From positions 1,302,001 through 1,366,000 of the forward strand of contig NZ_LT627736.1 in the NCBI RefSeq assembly GCF_900102005.1: DNA of 64,000 bases, read 5' to 3'. Position 1 is the first letter of the stretch. Each line of letters begins with the position of its first letter. The notes below the pieces were generated by a model. The model was given only the letters and a program-made list of their open reading frames with translations, was not told the DNA's origin and searched no databases. Of the stretch, positions 30,626 to 38,853 are shown piece after piece. The position numbers and the translations under genes are program-made. This DNA comes from Microbacterium sp. LKL04 (GTDB lineage: Bacteria; Actinomycetota; Actinomycetes; Actinomycetales; Microbacteriaceae).

Positions 30626-30687
30626 GATGAACTCCTCGAATCGGTTAATCGATATACTAGTCGCGATCCAAGGGGGTTCTCCGCACC
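30626..30687. promoter_or_regulatory. Divergent hemE / hemA promoter region
   Basis: This short gap holds the most AT-rich stretch nearby, GGTTAATCGATATACTAG (30643-30660). TATACT (30653-30658) is a near-perfect -10 for hemA, leaving a leader of about 24 nt with AGGGGG. On the other strand TAGTAT/TATATC within the same stretch could serve hemE, with GAGGAG shortly downstream. The central palindrome ATCGAT could be an operator. Confidence 0.55.
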
Positions 30688-31959
30688 GTGCTCGTCTGCC
30701 TGACCGCGCATCAGCGCTCCACACCGTTCGACTCGCTCGAGCGGCTCTCGACGGTCGGCGACGACCTCGCCGAGCGCCTGTCCGCGGTCCACGACTCGGT
30801 GCGCGGCGCCGTCGTCCTCGCCACCTGCAACCGCTTCGAGGCCTACTTCGACCTCGCTGAGGAGCCCGACCTCGCCTCCCCCGTCCCCGCGATGGATGCC
30901 GCGATGGAGGCGATCGCCGGTGCCGCCGAGATGGACTACCGGTCGCTGCGCGAGAACGTGGACTTCGCCCACGGGAACCAGGTCGCCCACCACCTCTTCA
31001 CCGTCGCATCGGGCCTCGATTCGGTCGCCGTCGGCGAGGACGAGATCGCCGGACAGGTGCGGCGCGCCCTCGAGGCCGCCCGCGGCCGCGGCCTGACGAC
31101 CGCACCCCTCGAGCACCTCTTCCAACGCGCGACCGAGACCTCCCGTGCCGTCAAGAACACGACGCGCCTCGGCGAATCCGGCCGCTCGCTCGTCCGTCTC
31201 GCCGTCGACCTCGTGAGCTCCCGCGTCGACTGGGACACCGCGCGCGTCCTGCTCGTCGGCACCGGGCGCTACGCCGCGGCGGCGCTCGCCGCCCTCCGCG
31301 CCGTCGGCGCCACCGACATCCGCGTGCACTCCCGGTCCGGACGCCAGCGGTTCGCGAATCGCGAGCACCTGGTCCACGTGAGCACCGCGGATTACGCCGC
31401 GGAGGCGGCCGGCGCGGACGTCGTCGTCACATGTACGGCGACGACCGACACCTTCGCCCTCGAGGCGTTCTCGCACGCGACGGCCCGCGCGGGCAGCACA
31501 CGGGCCCAGGTCGTCATCGACCTCGGTCTGCCCCGCAACGTCGACCCCGAAGTCGCGCTCCTGCCCGGCGTCGAACTGCTCGACCTCGAGACCATCCGTC
31601 TTCACGCCCCCGTCGACGAGGCCGAGACCGTCGGTCAGGCCCGCGAGATCGTGCAGGCCGCCGCGCAGCGCCACGCCGCCGCCCGCCGCGTGCACGAGGT
31701 CGCACCCTCGGTCGTCGACCTCCGCGGGTTCGTCCACGGGGTCCTCGACGAGGAACTGACACGCGCACGGCGCCGCGGCGACTCGCCCGAGGTCGAGACG
31801 GCCCTGCGCCATTTCTCGGGCGTCCTGATGCACCAGCTCATCGCCCGCGGCCACACGCTCGCCTCCTCGGGCGCGGGCACCGAGTGGGCCGAGGCGATCC
31901 GCACGGTCCTTCCGGGCGGTCGCGAGGGCATCTCGCCGGACGAGGGCGAACAGCCGTGA
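30688..31959 (+). CDS. hemA: Glutamyl-tRNA reductase
   Basis: 423 residues. It reduces glutamyl-tRNA to glutamate-1-semialdehyde, the committed step of the C5 heme pathway. The catalytic cysteine is Cys47 in LATCNRFE; GLDSVAVGEDEIAGQVRRA and the NADPH fold VLLVGTGRYAAAALAAL follow, then a C-terminal dimerisation helix. GTG start 24-30 nt after a TATACT promoter box. It is divergent from the other eight heme genes, and its stop overlaps the GTG of a LacI-type regulator. Confidence 0.96.
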   Translation: MLVCLTAHQRSTPFDSLERLSTVGDDLAERLSAVHDSVRGAVVLATCNRFEAYFDLAEEPDLASPVPAMDAAMEAIAGAAEMDYRSLRENVDFAHGNQVAHHLFTVASGLDSVAVGEDEIAGQVRRALEAARGRGLTTAPLEHLFQRATETSRAVKNTTRLGESGRSLVRLAVDLVSSRVDWDTARVLLVGTGRYAAAALAALRAVGATDIRVHSRSGRQRFANREHLVHVSTADYAAEAAGADVVVTCTATTDTFALEAFSHATARAGSTRAQVVIDLGLPRNVDPEVALLPGVELLDLETIRLHAPVDEAETVGQAREIVQAAAQRHAAARRVHEVAPSVVDLRGFVHGVLDEELTRARRRGDSPEVETALRHFSGVLMHQLIARGHTLASSGAGTEWAEAIRTVLPGGREGISPDEGEQP

Positions 31960-32984
31960 GCCCGAGCGTCACGCTGAAGGACATCGCGCGCGCCGCAGGC
32001 GTGTCGACGGCGGCCATCAGCCAGGCGCTCAACGATCGCGGCAGCATGCGTCCCGAGACGCGCGAGCGCATCAAGGCGATCGCCGCCGAACTCGGCTACG
32101 TGCCCAACCGGCACGCCACCGCCCTCCGCAGCGGCCGGACGATGACCGTCGGGTTCGTCATGGTAGACGACGCCGAGACCGACCGGCGCGGCGAACTGCA
32201 GCGCGCGCGCAAACTCATCTCGCTCGTCCGCGCCTCCGCCGCCCACGGCTTCACCGTGACCGTCCTCCCCGACTCGAACCCCGATCTGATCTCGGGCACG
32301 ACCCTGGACGCCCTCTACGTGCCCGACGCGCGGGGCAATCAGCCTCTGCTCCAGGCGGCCATCGCCCGCGGCATCCCGATCGTCGCCGACGATCAGTTCG
32401 TCGACGGCTCGCGCGGCCTCAGCATCCGCACCGGGTACGACGCCGCCGTCCGTGCCGGACTCGACGAGCTCGAGCGCGCAGGGGCCAAGCGGATCCTCTT
32501 CCTGACAGAGGAGGGGCGGGAGCCCCGCGACGAGATCGGGCGCGCGGCGTACGAGATCTGGAGTTCGGTGCGCGGACGCGAGCCGCTCGTGCGCGCCGTC
32601 GACCCGTCCCGCAGGACGCTCCCCCGCCTCCTCACCGACGCCCTTGCCGACGGCGCCGACGCCGTCTTCGCGGGCGCCGAAGACGGGCCCGACGTCTACC
32701 TCCAGCTCGAGGAGATGCGCCTCGTGATCCCGCGGGACGTCCAGCTGGTGGCCCTCTGCACGACCGACTGCGCCGTCAACCGCCGACTGGGCGTCACCCA
32801 TGTCTGCATCCGTCCCGACCTCGCCGCCGAGGCGATGTTCGAGACGCTTCCGGCCGCCCTCCTGGACGAGGGGCCTCGCGTCGTCGACCTGCCGTGGGAG
32901 CTCGTCCCCGGAGCGACGACGCGCCCGCCTCTCACGGCGAGCCTCGTCGCCGCTCAGGCGGCTCAGTCGGTGAAGGCTCCGTAG
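31956..32984 (+). CDS. LacI-family transcriptional regulator coupled to hemA
   Basis: 342 residues. The N-terminal LacI helix-turn-helix is VTLKDIARAAGVSTAAISQAL with hinge GYVPNRHATALRSGRT; a periplasmic-binding-protein-like effector domain follows (about 65-325). LacI proteins usually sense sugars or nucleosides, so a hemA partner is unexpected. The GTG overlaps the hemA stop (GTGA at 31956-31959), meaning both are made from one message. No matching operator is visible at the hem promoter. The 3' end overlaps convergent tatD by 22 nt. Confidence 0.92.
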   Translation: MSPSVTLKDIARAAGVSTAAISQALNDRGSMRPETRERIKAIAAELGYVPNRHATALRSGRTMTVGFVMVDDAETDRRGELQRARKLISLVRASAAHGFTVTVLPDSNPDLISGTTLDALYVPDARGNQPLLQAAIARGIPIVADDQFVDGSRGLSIRTGYDAAVRAGLDELERAGAKRILFLTEEGREPRDEIGRAAYEIWSSVRGREPLVRAVDPSRRTLPRLLTDALADGADAVFAGAEDGPDVYLQLEEMRLVIPRDVQLVALCTTDCAVNRRLGVTHVCIRPDLAAEAMFETLPAALLDEGPRVVDLPWELVPGATTRPPLTASLVAAQAAQSVKAP

Positions 32985-33865
32985 ACCTCGAGGGTGTTCT
33001 GCGCCAGCTGTGCGCACAGGTCGTCGAGGTCGATGCCGAGCTCCGCCGCGAGGAATCGCACCGTGACCGGCACGAGGTACGGAGCGTTCGGGCGCCCGCG
33101 GTGCGGCACGGGCGTGAGGAAGGGGGCGTCGGTCTCGACCAGGATCCGCTCACGCGGAGTGACCGCGAGGGCATCCCGCAGATTCTGCGCGTTCTTGAAC
33201 GTCACGTTCCCGGCGAAGCTGAGCCAATAGCCGCGGTCGGCGCAGTAGCGGGCCATGCCCGCGTCGCCCGAGAAGCAGTGGAAGACCGTGCGCTCGGGCG
33301 CTCCGACCCGCTCCAAGGTCTCGAGGACGGCGTCGTGGGCGTCGCGGTCATGGATCTGCATCGCGATGCCATGGCGCTTCGCGATGTCGATGTGAGCCTC
33401 GAAGCTCTCGACCTGCGCGGGGATGCCATCCGCGTCCGTGCGGAAGAAGTCCAGACCCGTCTCGCCCACGGCCCGCACACGCGGCTGCGCAGCCAGCTCG
33501 TCGATGACGGCGATCGCCTCGTCGAGGCGCCCGGCCGTTTTGTACGCCGGTGCCTCGTTCGGGTGGATGGCGACGGCTGCCAGCACCGCCGGGTGGGATG
33601 CCGCGGCCCACGCGGACCAGCGCGACGAGTCGATGTCGCCGCCGGCTTGCACGACACCCGCCACACCGACGCCGGCCGCGAGGGCGAGCTGCTCGTCGAG
33701 GCCGCGCGGCTCGTCGCCGTCCTCGATCTCGAGGTGCGTGTGGTTGTCGTAGACAGCTACACGCAGGGGCTCGGGCGCGTCCGGCCAGCGGACGTCGCGC
33801 GCCGACTGCTCGCGCTGCCGGACGTAGCCGCTCGGGTCCGTCGGGTCCGTCCGGTCCGTCGTCAT
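32963..33865 (-). CDS. tatD: TatD-family metal-dependent hydrolase (DNase)
   Basis: 300 residues, amidohydrolase barrel. Metal ligands are in YDNHTHLEI (HxH), GETGLDFFR (Glu), MQIHDRDA (His), FHCFSGD (His) and VETDAPFLTP (Asp). Related proteins act as 3'-5' exonucleases or D-aminoacyl-tRNA deacylase-like enzymes. About 35 residues precede the first HxH, a polar extension. The ATG overlaps the metG stop (ATGA at 33862-33865); the metG-tatD pair is conserved in actinobacteria. Confidence 0.94.
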   Translation of the reverse strand: MTTDRTDPTDPSGYVRQREQSARDVRWPDAPEPLRVAVYDNHTHLEIEDGDEPRGLDEQLALAAGVGVAGVVQAGGDIDSSRWSAWAAASHPAVLAAVAIHPNEAPAYKTAGRLDEAIAVIDELAAQPRVRAVGETGLDFFRTDADGIPAQVESFEAHIDIAKRHGIAMQIHDRDAHDAVLETLERVGAPERTVFHCFSGDAGMARYCADRGYWLSFAGNVTFKNAQNLRDALAVTPRERILVETDAPFLTPVPHRGRPNAPYLVPVTVRFLAAELGIDLDDLCAQLAQNTLEVYGAFTD

Positions 33866-35430
33866 GCGGTCTGCTCGACGCGGGGGAACAGCGGCGCGAG
33901 CGTACCCACCCGGCTCCCCGCGGGAAGCTGGCCCCACGTCCCGGCGTCGCGCAGCGGCTGAGCCGTCAGCTCGCCGGGAGCACCGAGCGCACCCCAGAGC
34001 GTCGCCGTCGACTGCGGCATGACGGGCGAGAGCAGCACGGCGAGGGCTCGCAGTCCTTCCGCCGCCGTGTACAGCACGGTCGACAGCCGCTCGCGCTTGT
34101 CCTCGTCCTTCGCGAGCGCCCACGGCTCGTTCTCGGTGATGTAACCGTTGAGCTCGTCGACGATCGTCCAGATCGCTGCGATCGCCTCGTCGGGACGGAA
34201 CGCCGTCATCGCGGCGTCGGCGGCAGTCGCGGCATCCGCCACGGTCCGCTGCACCCGCAGGTCGATCTCGGCGGCCTCACCCGCAGCCGGCACGACGCCG
34301 TCGAAGTAGCGACCGATCATCGCGACGGTGCGCGAGGCGAGGTTGCCGAACCCGTTGGCGAGCTCGGCCTGGTAGCGCGCGGACAGGTCCTCCCACGAGA
34401 ACGAGCCGTCCTGGCCGAAGGCGATCGCCGACAGGAAGTAGAACCGGTAGGCATCCGATCCGAACACGTCGGTGATCTCGGTCGGCGCGATGCCCGTGAG
34501 CTTCGACTTCGACATCTTCTCGCCGCCGACGAGCAGCCACCCGTGCGCGAAGATCCCCTTCGGCACCTCGAGACCCGCGGCCATCAGCATCGCGGGCCAG
34601 ATGACGGCGTGGAAGCGGAGGATGTCCTTGCCGACGACGTGATACGCCGGCCAGCGACGCTCGAACTGCTCCGGGTCGTCGCCGTACCCGACGGCGGTCG
34701 CGTAGTTCAGCAGCGCGTCGACCCACACGTAGATGACGTGCGAATCGTCCCACGGCACGCGGATGCCCCAGTCGAACGCGGACCGCGAGATCGACAGGTC
34801 CTTGAGGCCCGAGCGGACGAAGGAGACGACCTCGTTGCGGGCAGAGTCGGGGCGCACGAAGTCGGGCTGCGTCTTGTAGAGCTCCAGCAGGCGGTCCTGG
34901 AACTCGCTGAGCTTGAAGAAGTAGTTCTTCTCCTGCAGCAGCTCGAGCGGCTTCGAGTGGATCGCGCAGACCTTGAGGCCCTCGAAGGGGCCGGTGCCGT
35001 CGACGATCTCGGCCTCGGGCTTGAACTCCTCGCAACCGACGCAGTACAGCGCCTCGTACTCACCCGCGTAGATGTACCCGCTGTCGTAGAGCGCCTGCAC
35101 GAAGGTCTTGACGCGCTCCTCGTGGCGGGGCTGCGTCGTGCGGATGAAGTCGTCGTTGGCGACGTCGAGGGTCTTCAGCAGCGGGAACCAGGACTCCTCG
35201 ACGAGCTTGTCGACCCACTCCTGCGGCGTGACGCCGTTCGCCGTCGCGGCACGGAGCATCTTCTGCCCGTGCTCGTCGGTGCCGGTGAGCATCCAGGTGT
35301 CGTCGCCCGACTGGCGGTGCCAGCGCGCGAGCGTGTCCACCGCCACCGACGTGTACCCGTGCCCGATGTGGGGCAGATCGCTCGGGTAGTAGATGGGGGT
35401 GGTGATGTAGAAGGAGCCGCCGGAAGTCAC
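33862..35430 (-). CDS. metG: Methionyl-tRNA synthetase
   Basis: 522 residues, class I synthetase charging tRNA-Met. The HIGH motif appears as HIGHGY (about 21-26) and KMSKS as GEKMSKSKLTG (about 304-314); the zinc/insertion region has YCVGCEEFKPE. The anticodon-binding helical domain is complete but the optional C-terminal tRNA-binding domain is absent. GTG start with TAGAAT and a 6-nt spacer and no Shine-Dalgarno site, suggesting a leaderless mRNA. Overlaps tatD. Confidence 0.97.
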   Translation of the reverse strand: MTSGGSFYITTPIYYPSDLPHIGHGYTSVAVDTLARWHRQSGDDTWMLTGTDEHGQKMLRAATANGVTPQEWVDKLVEESWFPLLKTLDVANDDFIRTTQPRHEERVKTFVQALYDSGYIYAGEYEALYCVGCEEFKPEAEIVDGTGPFEGLKVCAIHSKPLELLQEKNYFFKLSEFQDRLLELYKTQPDFVRPDSARNEVVSFVRSGLKDLSISRSAFDWGIRVPWDDSHVIYVWVDALLNYATAVGYGDDPEQFERRWPAYHVVGKDILRFHAVIWPAMLMAAGLEVPKGIFAHGWLLVGGEKMSKSKLTGIAPTEITDVFGSDAYRFYFLSAIAFGQDGSFSWEDLSARYQAELANGFGNLASRTVAMIGRYFDGVVPAAGEAAEIDLRVQRTVADAATAADAAMTAFRPDEAIAAIWTIVDELNGYITENEPWALAKDEDKRERLSTVLYTAAEGLRALAVLLSPVMPQSTATLWGALGAPGELTAQPLRDAGTWGQLPAGSRVGTLAPLFPRVEQTA

Positions 35431-35436
35431 CTGGAG

Positions 35437-35442
35437 ATTCTA
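35437..35442 (-). promoter_or_regulatory. Candidate leaderless promoter -10 of metG-tatD
   Basis: TAGAAT on the minus strand, 6 nt before the metG GTG at 35430. A start point on the G of GTG fits the usual spacing. Confidence 0.55.
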
Positions 35443-35493
35443 CGGGCGACGCGACGACCCCCGTCGTTCATGACGGGCGCCCCGTCGAGCGAC

Positions 35494-36507
35494 TCAGGCG
35501 CTCGCGCGCGGTACGAGCGTGGTCGGCAGCACGATGGACTGGCCGGGACCGCCGTCCACGACCTCGAGCAGCACCTCGACCATGCGCCGCGAGATCTCCG
35601 TCCACGGTTGGCGCATCGTGGTGAGCGGCGGGTCGGTGGTGGCCGCCAGCCCCGAGTCGTCGAAACCGGCGACAGCGACGTCCTCGGGGACGCGTCGTCC
35701 GGCTTTGCGGAGGGCGGCGATCGCCCCGACGGCCATGATGTCGGATGCCGCGAACACGGCGTCGATGTCGGGTGCCCGTCGGAGGAGTCGCGTCATGGCG
35801 GCCTCGCCCGCGTCACTGGAGTAGACGTCCTGCTCGACGAGTGAGGGGTCGAAGCGCTCGCCCATCTCGTCTCGGAAGCCGACCAACCGGTACCGGCCGC
35901 CCGGGGTGTCGTCGGGACCCGTGATGATCGCGATGCGCTCGTAACCGCGGCCGATCAGATGACGGGTCATCGCGCGCGCCGACGCCTCCTCGTCGACGGA
36001 GACGGTGGGCACGTGCGCCCGGTCGCCGAGAGGGACGCCCGTGCACACCGTCGGCACGCCGGCTTCGGTCAGCGCGGCCAGCAGAGGATTGGACTCGTGC
36101 GACGAGATGAGCAGGACGCCGTCGACGTGGCCGGCACGGACGTAACGCTCGATGTTCGCGTACTGCGAGGGGTGCTCCGCGATGAGGAGGACGAGCGTCA
36201 TGTCCCGGGCGGCGAGGGCCTCCGTCGCCCCGCGCAGCAGGAGGGCGAAGGTGGGATCGGCGAAGAGCAGGTGCTGCGGCTCGGTCAGGAGGAACGCGAC
36301 GGAGTTCGCCCTACCGGTCGCCAGAGAGCGGGCCGCGTGGCTGACGGTGTAGCCGGTCGCGTGGATCGCCTCTTCGACGGCGAGGCGGGATTCCTCCGAC
36401 ACCCAGCGTCCGCCGTTGATGACGCGCGACACCGTCCCGTGCGACACCCCCGCGACCTCCGCGACGTCGCGGATGGTGGGACGTCTGCGTTCGGAAGGGA
36501 GAACCAC
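35494..36507 (-). CDS. LacI-family repressor of the galactan regulon (GanR-like)
   Basis: 337 residues. The helix-turn-helix TIRDVAEVAGVSHGTVSRVI and hinge YTVSHAARSLATGRANS are followed by a sugar-binding effector domain with GRGYERIAIITGPDDTPGGRYRLVGF. It is divergent from the GH42-ABC operon, and two copies of TGnnACCGGTnnCA lie in the shared gap, with a third before the GH53 gene. It is therefore the likely repressor of all three promoters and of itself, released by a galactose-containing sugar (inference). GTG start 8 nt after TATAGA with no ribosome site, so probably leaderless. Confidence 0.9.
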   Translation of the reverse strand: MVLPSERRRPTIRDVAEVAGVSHGTVSRVINGGRWVSEESRLAVEEAIHATGYTVSHAARSLATGRANSVAFLLTEPQHLLFADPTFALLLRGATEALAARDMTLVLLIAEHPSQYANIERYVRAGHVDGVLLISSHESNPLLAALTEAGVPTVCTGVPLGDRAHVPTVSVDEEASARAMTRHLIGRGYERIAIITGPDDTPGGRYRLVGFRDEMGERFDPSLVEQDVYSSDAGEAAMTRLLRRAPDIDAVFAASDIMAVGAIAALRKAGRRVPEDVAVAGFDDSGLAATTDPPLTTMRQPWTEISRRMVEVLLEVVDGGPGQSIVLPTTLVPRASA

Positions 36508-36515
36508 GCGCTGAC

Positions 36516-36521
36516 TCTATA
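36516..36521 (-). promoter_or_regulatory. Candidate leaderless promoter -10 of the LacI repressor gene
   Basis: TATAGA on the minus strand, 8 nt before the GTG at 36507. The operator at 36550-36563 lies about 30 bp upstream of this box. Confidence 0.5.
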
Positions 36522-36549
36522 CCCCGGCGGCGACGGCGCCGATCACTTC

Positions 36550-36563
36550 TGGGACCGGTCACA
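36550..36563. promoter_or_regulatory. LacI-type operator 1 in the GH42 promoter region
   Basis: TGGGACCGGTCACA, matching TGnnACCGGTnnCA. It is nearer the repressor gene and centred 70 bp from operator 2. A degenerate half-site CGGTAAC follows at 36567-36573. Confidence 0.75.
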
Positions 36564-36619
36564 GTTCGGTAACGGGGGCCGGTGGGACGCGGCATCCGAT
36601 TTACACTTCCAGACGTACC

Positions 36620-36633
36620 TGTTACCGGTCCCA
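36620..36633. promoter_or_regulatory. LacI-type operator 2 in the GH42 promoter region
   Basis: TGTTACCGGTCCCA, matching TGnnACCGGTnnCA, 56 nt before the GH42 ATG. A TTTACA (36600-36605) upstream could be the -35, placing the operator across the -10 region. The spacing to operator 1 could allow looping. Confidence 0.75.
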
Positions 36634-36688
36634 GTCGCTTCACCGCGGCACCGGTCAGCGCTTCGATCGATGAGGATGGCACCGCAGC

Positions 36689-38710
36689 ATGACGACCCCC
36701 GCCTGGCCGCGACTGGACGGCATCGCCTACGGCGGTGACTACAACCCGGAGCAGTGGCCCCGCGAGGTCTGGAACGACGACGTGCGCCTGATGCGCGAAG
36801 CCGGCATCACGATGGTGAGCATCGGCATCTTCTCGTGGGGTCTCCTCGAGATCCGCGAGGGCGAGTTCGACTTCGCCTGGCTCGACGAGATCATCGACCT
36901 CCTGCACGCGAACGGCATCGCCGTCGACCTCGGCACCCCGACCGCCTCTCCCCCGGCCTGGTTCTTCGCGCAGTACCCCGACGCCCGCGCCGTCACGAAG
37001 GACGGCGTCCCGATGGGCTTCGGCGCGCGCGGCATGGTGTCGCACTCCGCTCCCGAGTACCGCACCGCGATCGCCCGCATCGCCGGAGCCCTCGCGGAGC
37101 GGTACGGCGACCACCCCGCCGTCGTCCTCTGGCACATCCACAACGAATACGGCGTGCCCGTCGGCGAGGACTTCTCCCCGCACTCCGTCCGGGCCTGGCG
37201 CCTGTGGCTGCAGGAGAAGTACGGCGATGTCGCGGGGCTCAACGCCGCCTGGGGCACCGCCTTCTGGGGTCAGCACTACGAGCAGTGGGACCACGTCGGC
37301 GCGCCCGCCGCCGCCCCCTCGACGATCAACCCGGCGCAGAAGCTCGACTGGGCCCGGTTCACCGACGAGATGCTCCGCGCGTGCTTCCGCACCGAGAAGG
37401 ACGCGATCCGCGCGCACGCCTCGCAGCCCATCACGACGAACTTCATGGCCAACCAGCACCACGGCGTGGACCTCTGGGCCTGGGCCGACGAGGTCGACAT
37501 CATCTCGGACGACCACTATCTGTGGGCAGCCGACGAGGAGGGTGAGATCGGGCTCGCGATCGCCGCCGACCTCAGCCGCTCCGTCGGCCGCGGCAAGCCC
37601 TGGATCCTCATGGAGCACTCCACCTCCGCCGTCAACTGGCAGCCGCGGAACATCGCGAAGCGCCCCGGCGAGATGGCCCGGAACTCCCTGAGCCACGTCG
37701 GTCGCGGAGCCGACGGCATCCTCTTCTTCCAGTGGCGCGCCGGACGCTCCGGCGCCGAGAAGTTCCACTCCGCGATGCTCCCCCACGCCGGAACCGAGTC
37801 GCGGGTGTTCCGCGAGGTCGTGGACCTCGGCGCGAAGCTCGGCCGCCTGGCCGAGGTGCAGGGGTCGCGCGTCGAGGCCGACGTCGCCGTCCTGTGGGAC
37901 TTCGAGTCGTTCTGGGCGCAGGACCTGGAGTGGCGCCCCTCCGAGGACGTCAGCCACGACGAGCGCATCCGCGCGTTCTACGAGCGGCTCTGGCGCGACG
38001 ACATCACCGTCGACTTCGCCCTCCCGGGTCACGACCTCTCGCGCTACCGCCTGGTGGTCGTCCCGTCGCAGTATCTGCTGACCGCAGCGGATGCCGCGAA
38101 CCTCACCGCCTACGTCGCTCAGGGCGGGACGCTCGTCGTCTCGTTCTTCTCGGCTGTCGTCGACGAGAACGACGCCGTCCACCCGGGCGGGTACGGCGCC
38201 GTGCTGGCGGACGCGCTCGGCGTCCGCGTCGAGGAGCACCTGCCCCTGCGAGAAGGACACGTCACCGGCATCCGCGTCGACGACGAGGACTTCGCCGCCG
38301 ATGTCTGGCAGGAGGACCTCGTCGTCACCACCGCCGACGTCCGCGGGACGTACACCTCCGGCCCTGCGGAGGGCCGGGCCGCCGTGACGCGGAACGTCCA
38401 CGGTCAGGGTGTCGGCTGGTACATCAGCACGCGACCGGATGCCGAGGGCCTCCGCGCGATCATGCGCGAGGTCTACGCCGACGCCGGCCTCGAGATCCCG
38501 GCGACGCCCGACGGCGTGGAGACGATCGTCCGTCACGGACGCGACGCGGACTACCTCGTCGCCATCAACCACGGCACCAGTGAGGTGTCGCTCACGACCA
38601 CCGGAACCGACCTGCTGGCGCAGGCCGAGGTCCGGGACACGCTGGTGCTCCCGGGAGGCGACGTCGCCGTCGTCCGCCTGGCGCACACAGCTCCTCGGGG
38701 GGATCGATGA
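36689..38710 (+). CDS. Beta-galactosidase, GH42
   Basis: 673 residues, cytoplasmic (no signal peptide). It hydrolyses terminal beta-galactosyl units of imported galacto-oligosaccharides. GH42 catalytic barrel with acid/base Glu153 (WHIHNEYG) and nucleophile Glu309 (ILMEHSTS); YNPEQWP at the start, a trimerisation domain (about 390-600) and a small C-terminal beta domain follow. First gene of the sugar operon behind the two operators; binding protein and permeases follow. The ribosome site is weak (GAGGAT 13 nt away). Confidence 0.95.
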   Translation: MTTPAWPRLDGIAYGGDYNPEQWPREVWNDDVRLMREAGITMVSIGIFSWGLLEIREGEFDFAWLDEIIDLLHANGIAVDLGTPTASPPAWFFAQYPDARAVTKDGVPMGFGARGMVSHSAPEYRTAIARIAGALAERYGDHPAVVLWHIHNEYGVPVGEDFSPHSVRAWRLWLQEKYGDVAGLNAAWGTAFWGQHYEQWDHVGAPAAAPSTINPAQKLDWARFTDEMLRACFRTEKDAIRAHASQPITTNFMANQHHGVDLWAWADEVDIISDDHYLWAADEEGEIGLAIAADLSRSVGRGKPWILMEHSTSAVNWQPRNIAKRPGEMARNSLSHVGRGADGILFFQWRAGRSGAEKFHSAMLPHAGTESRVFREVVDLGAKLGRLAEVQGSRVEADVAVLWDFESFWAQDLEWRPSEDVSHDERIRAFYERLWRDDITVDFALPGHDLSRYRLVVVPSQYLLTAADAANLTAYVAQGGTLVVSFFSAVVDENDAVHPGGYGAVLADALGVRVEEHLPLREGHVTGIRVDDEDFAADVWQEDLVVTTADVRGTYTSGPAEGRAAVTRNVHGQGVGWYISTRPDAEGLRAIMREVYADAGLEIPATPDGVETIVRHGRDADYLVAINHGTSEVSLTTTGTDLLAQAEVRDTLVLPGGDVAVVRLAHTAPRGDR

Positions 38711-38853
38711 CCGATCGCCCCACGACGGGACACCGTCGAACGCACTGAGAGAAAACCCGTCGCGGCCACCCGGCTGCGGCGATCACACCCCGGTCGTGAC
38801 GGCGCGACCTCGCAAGAGGGCCGCCGGAGCGACCACATCCGGAAGGAAGATCC

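Noticed and set aside
30626..30724. hemE starting at ATG 30724
   Set aside because: It would run through the AT-rich promoter and into hemA, adding 33 residues unlike the family.
38711..38853. Separate promoter or operator before the binding-protein gene
   Set aside because: No TAnnnT box with good spacing and no ACCGGT palindrome; only a weak imperfect stem, so read-through from the GH42 gene is simpler.
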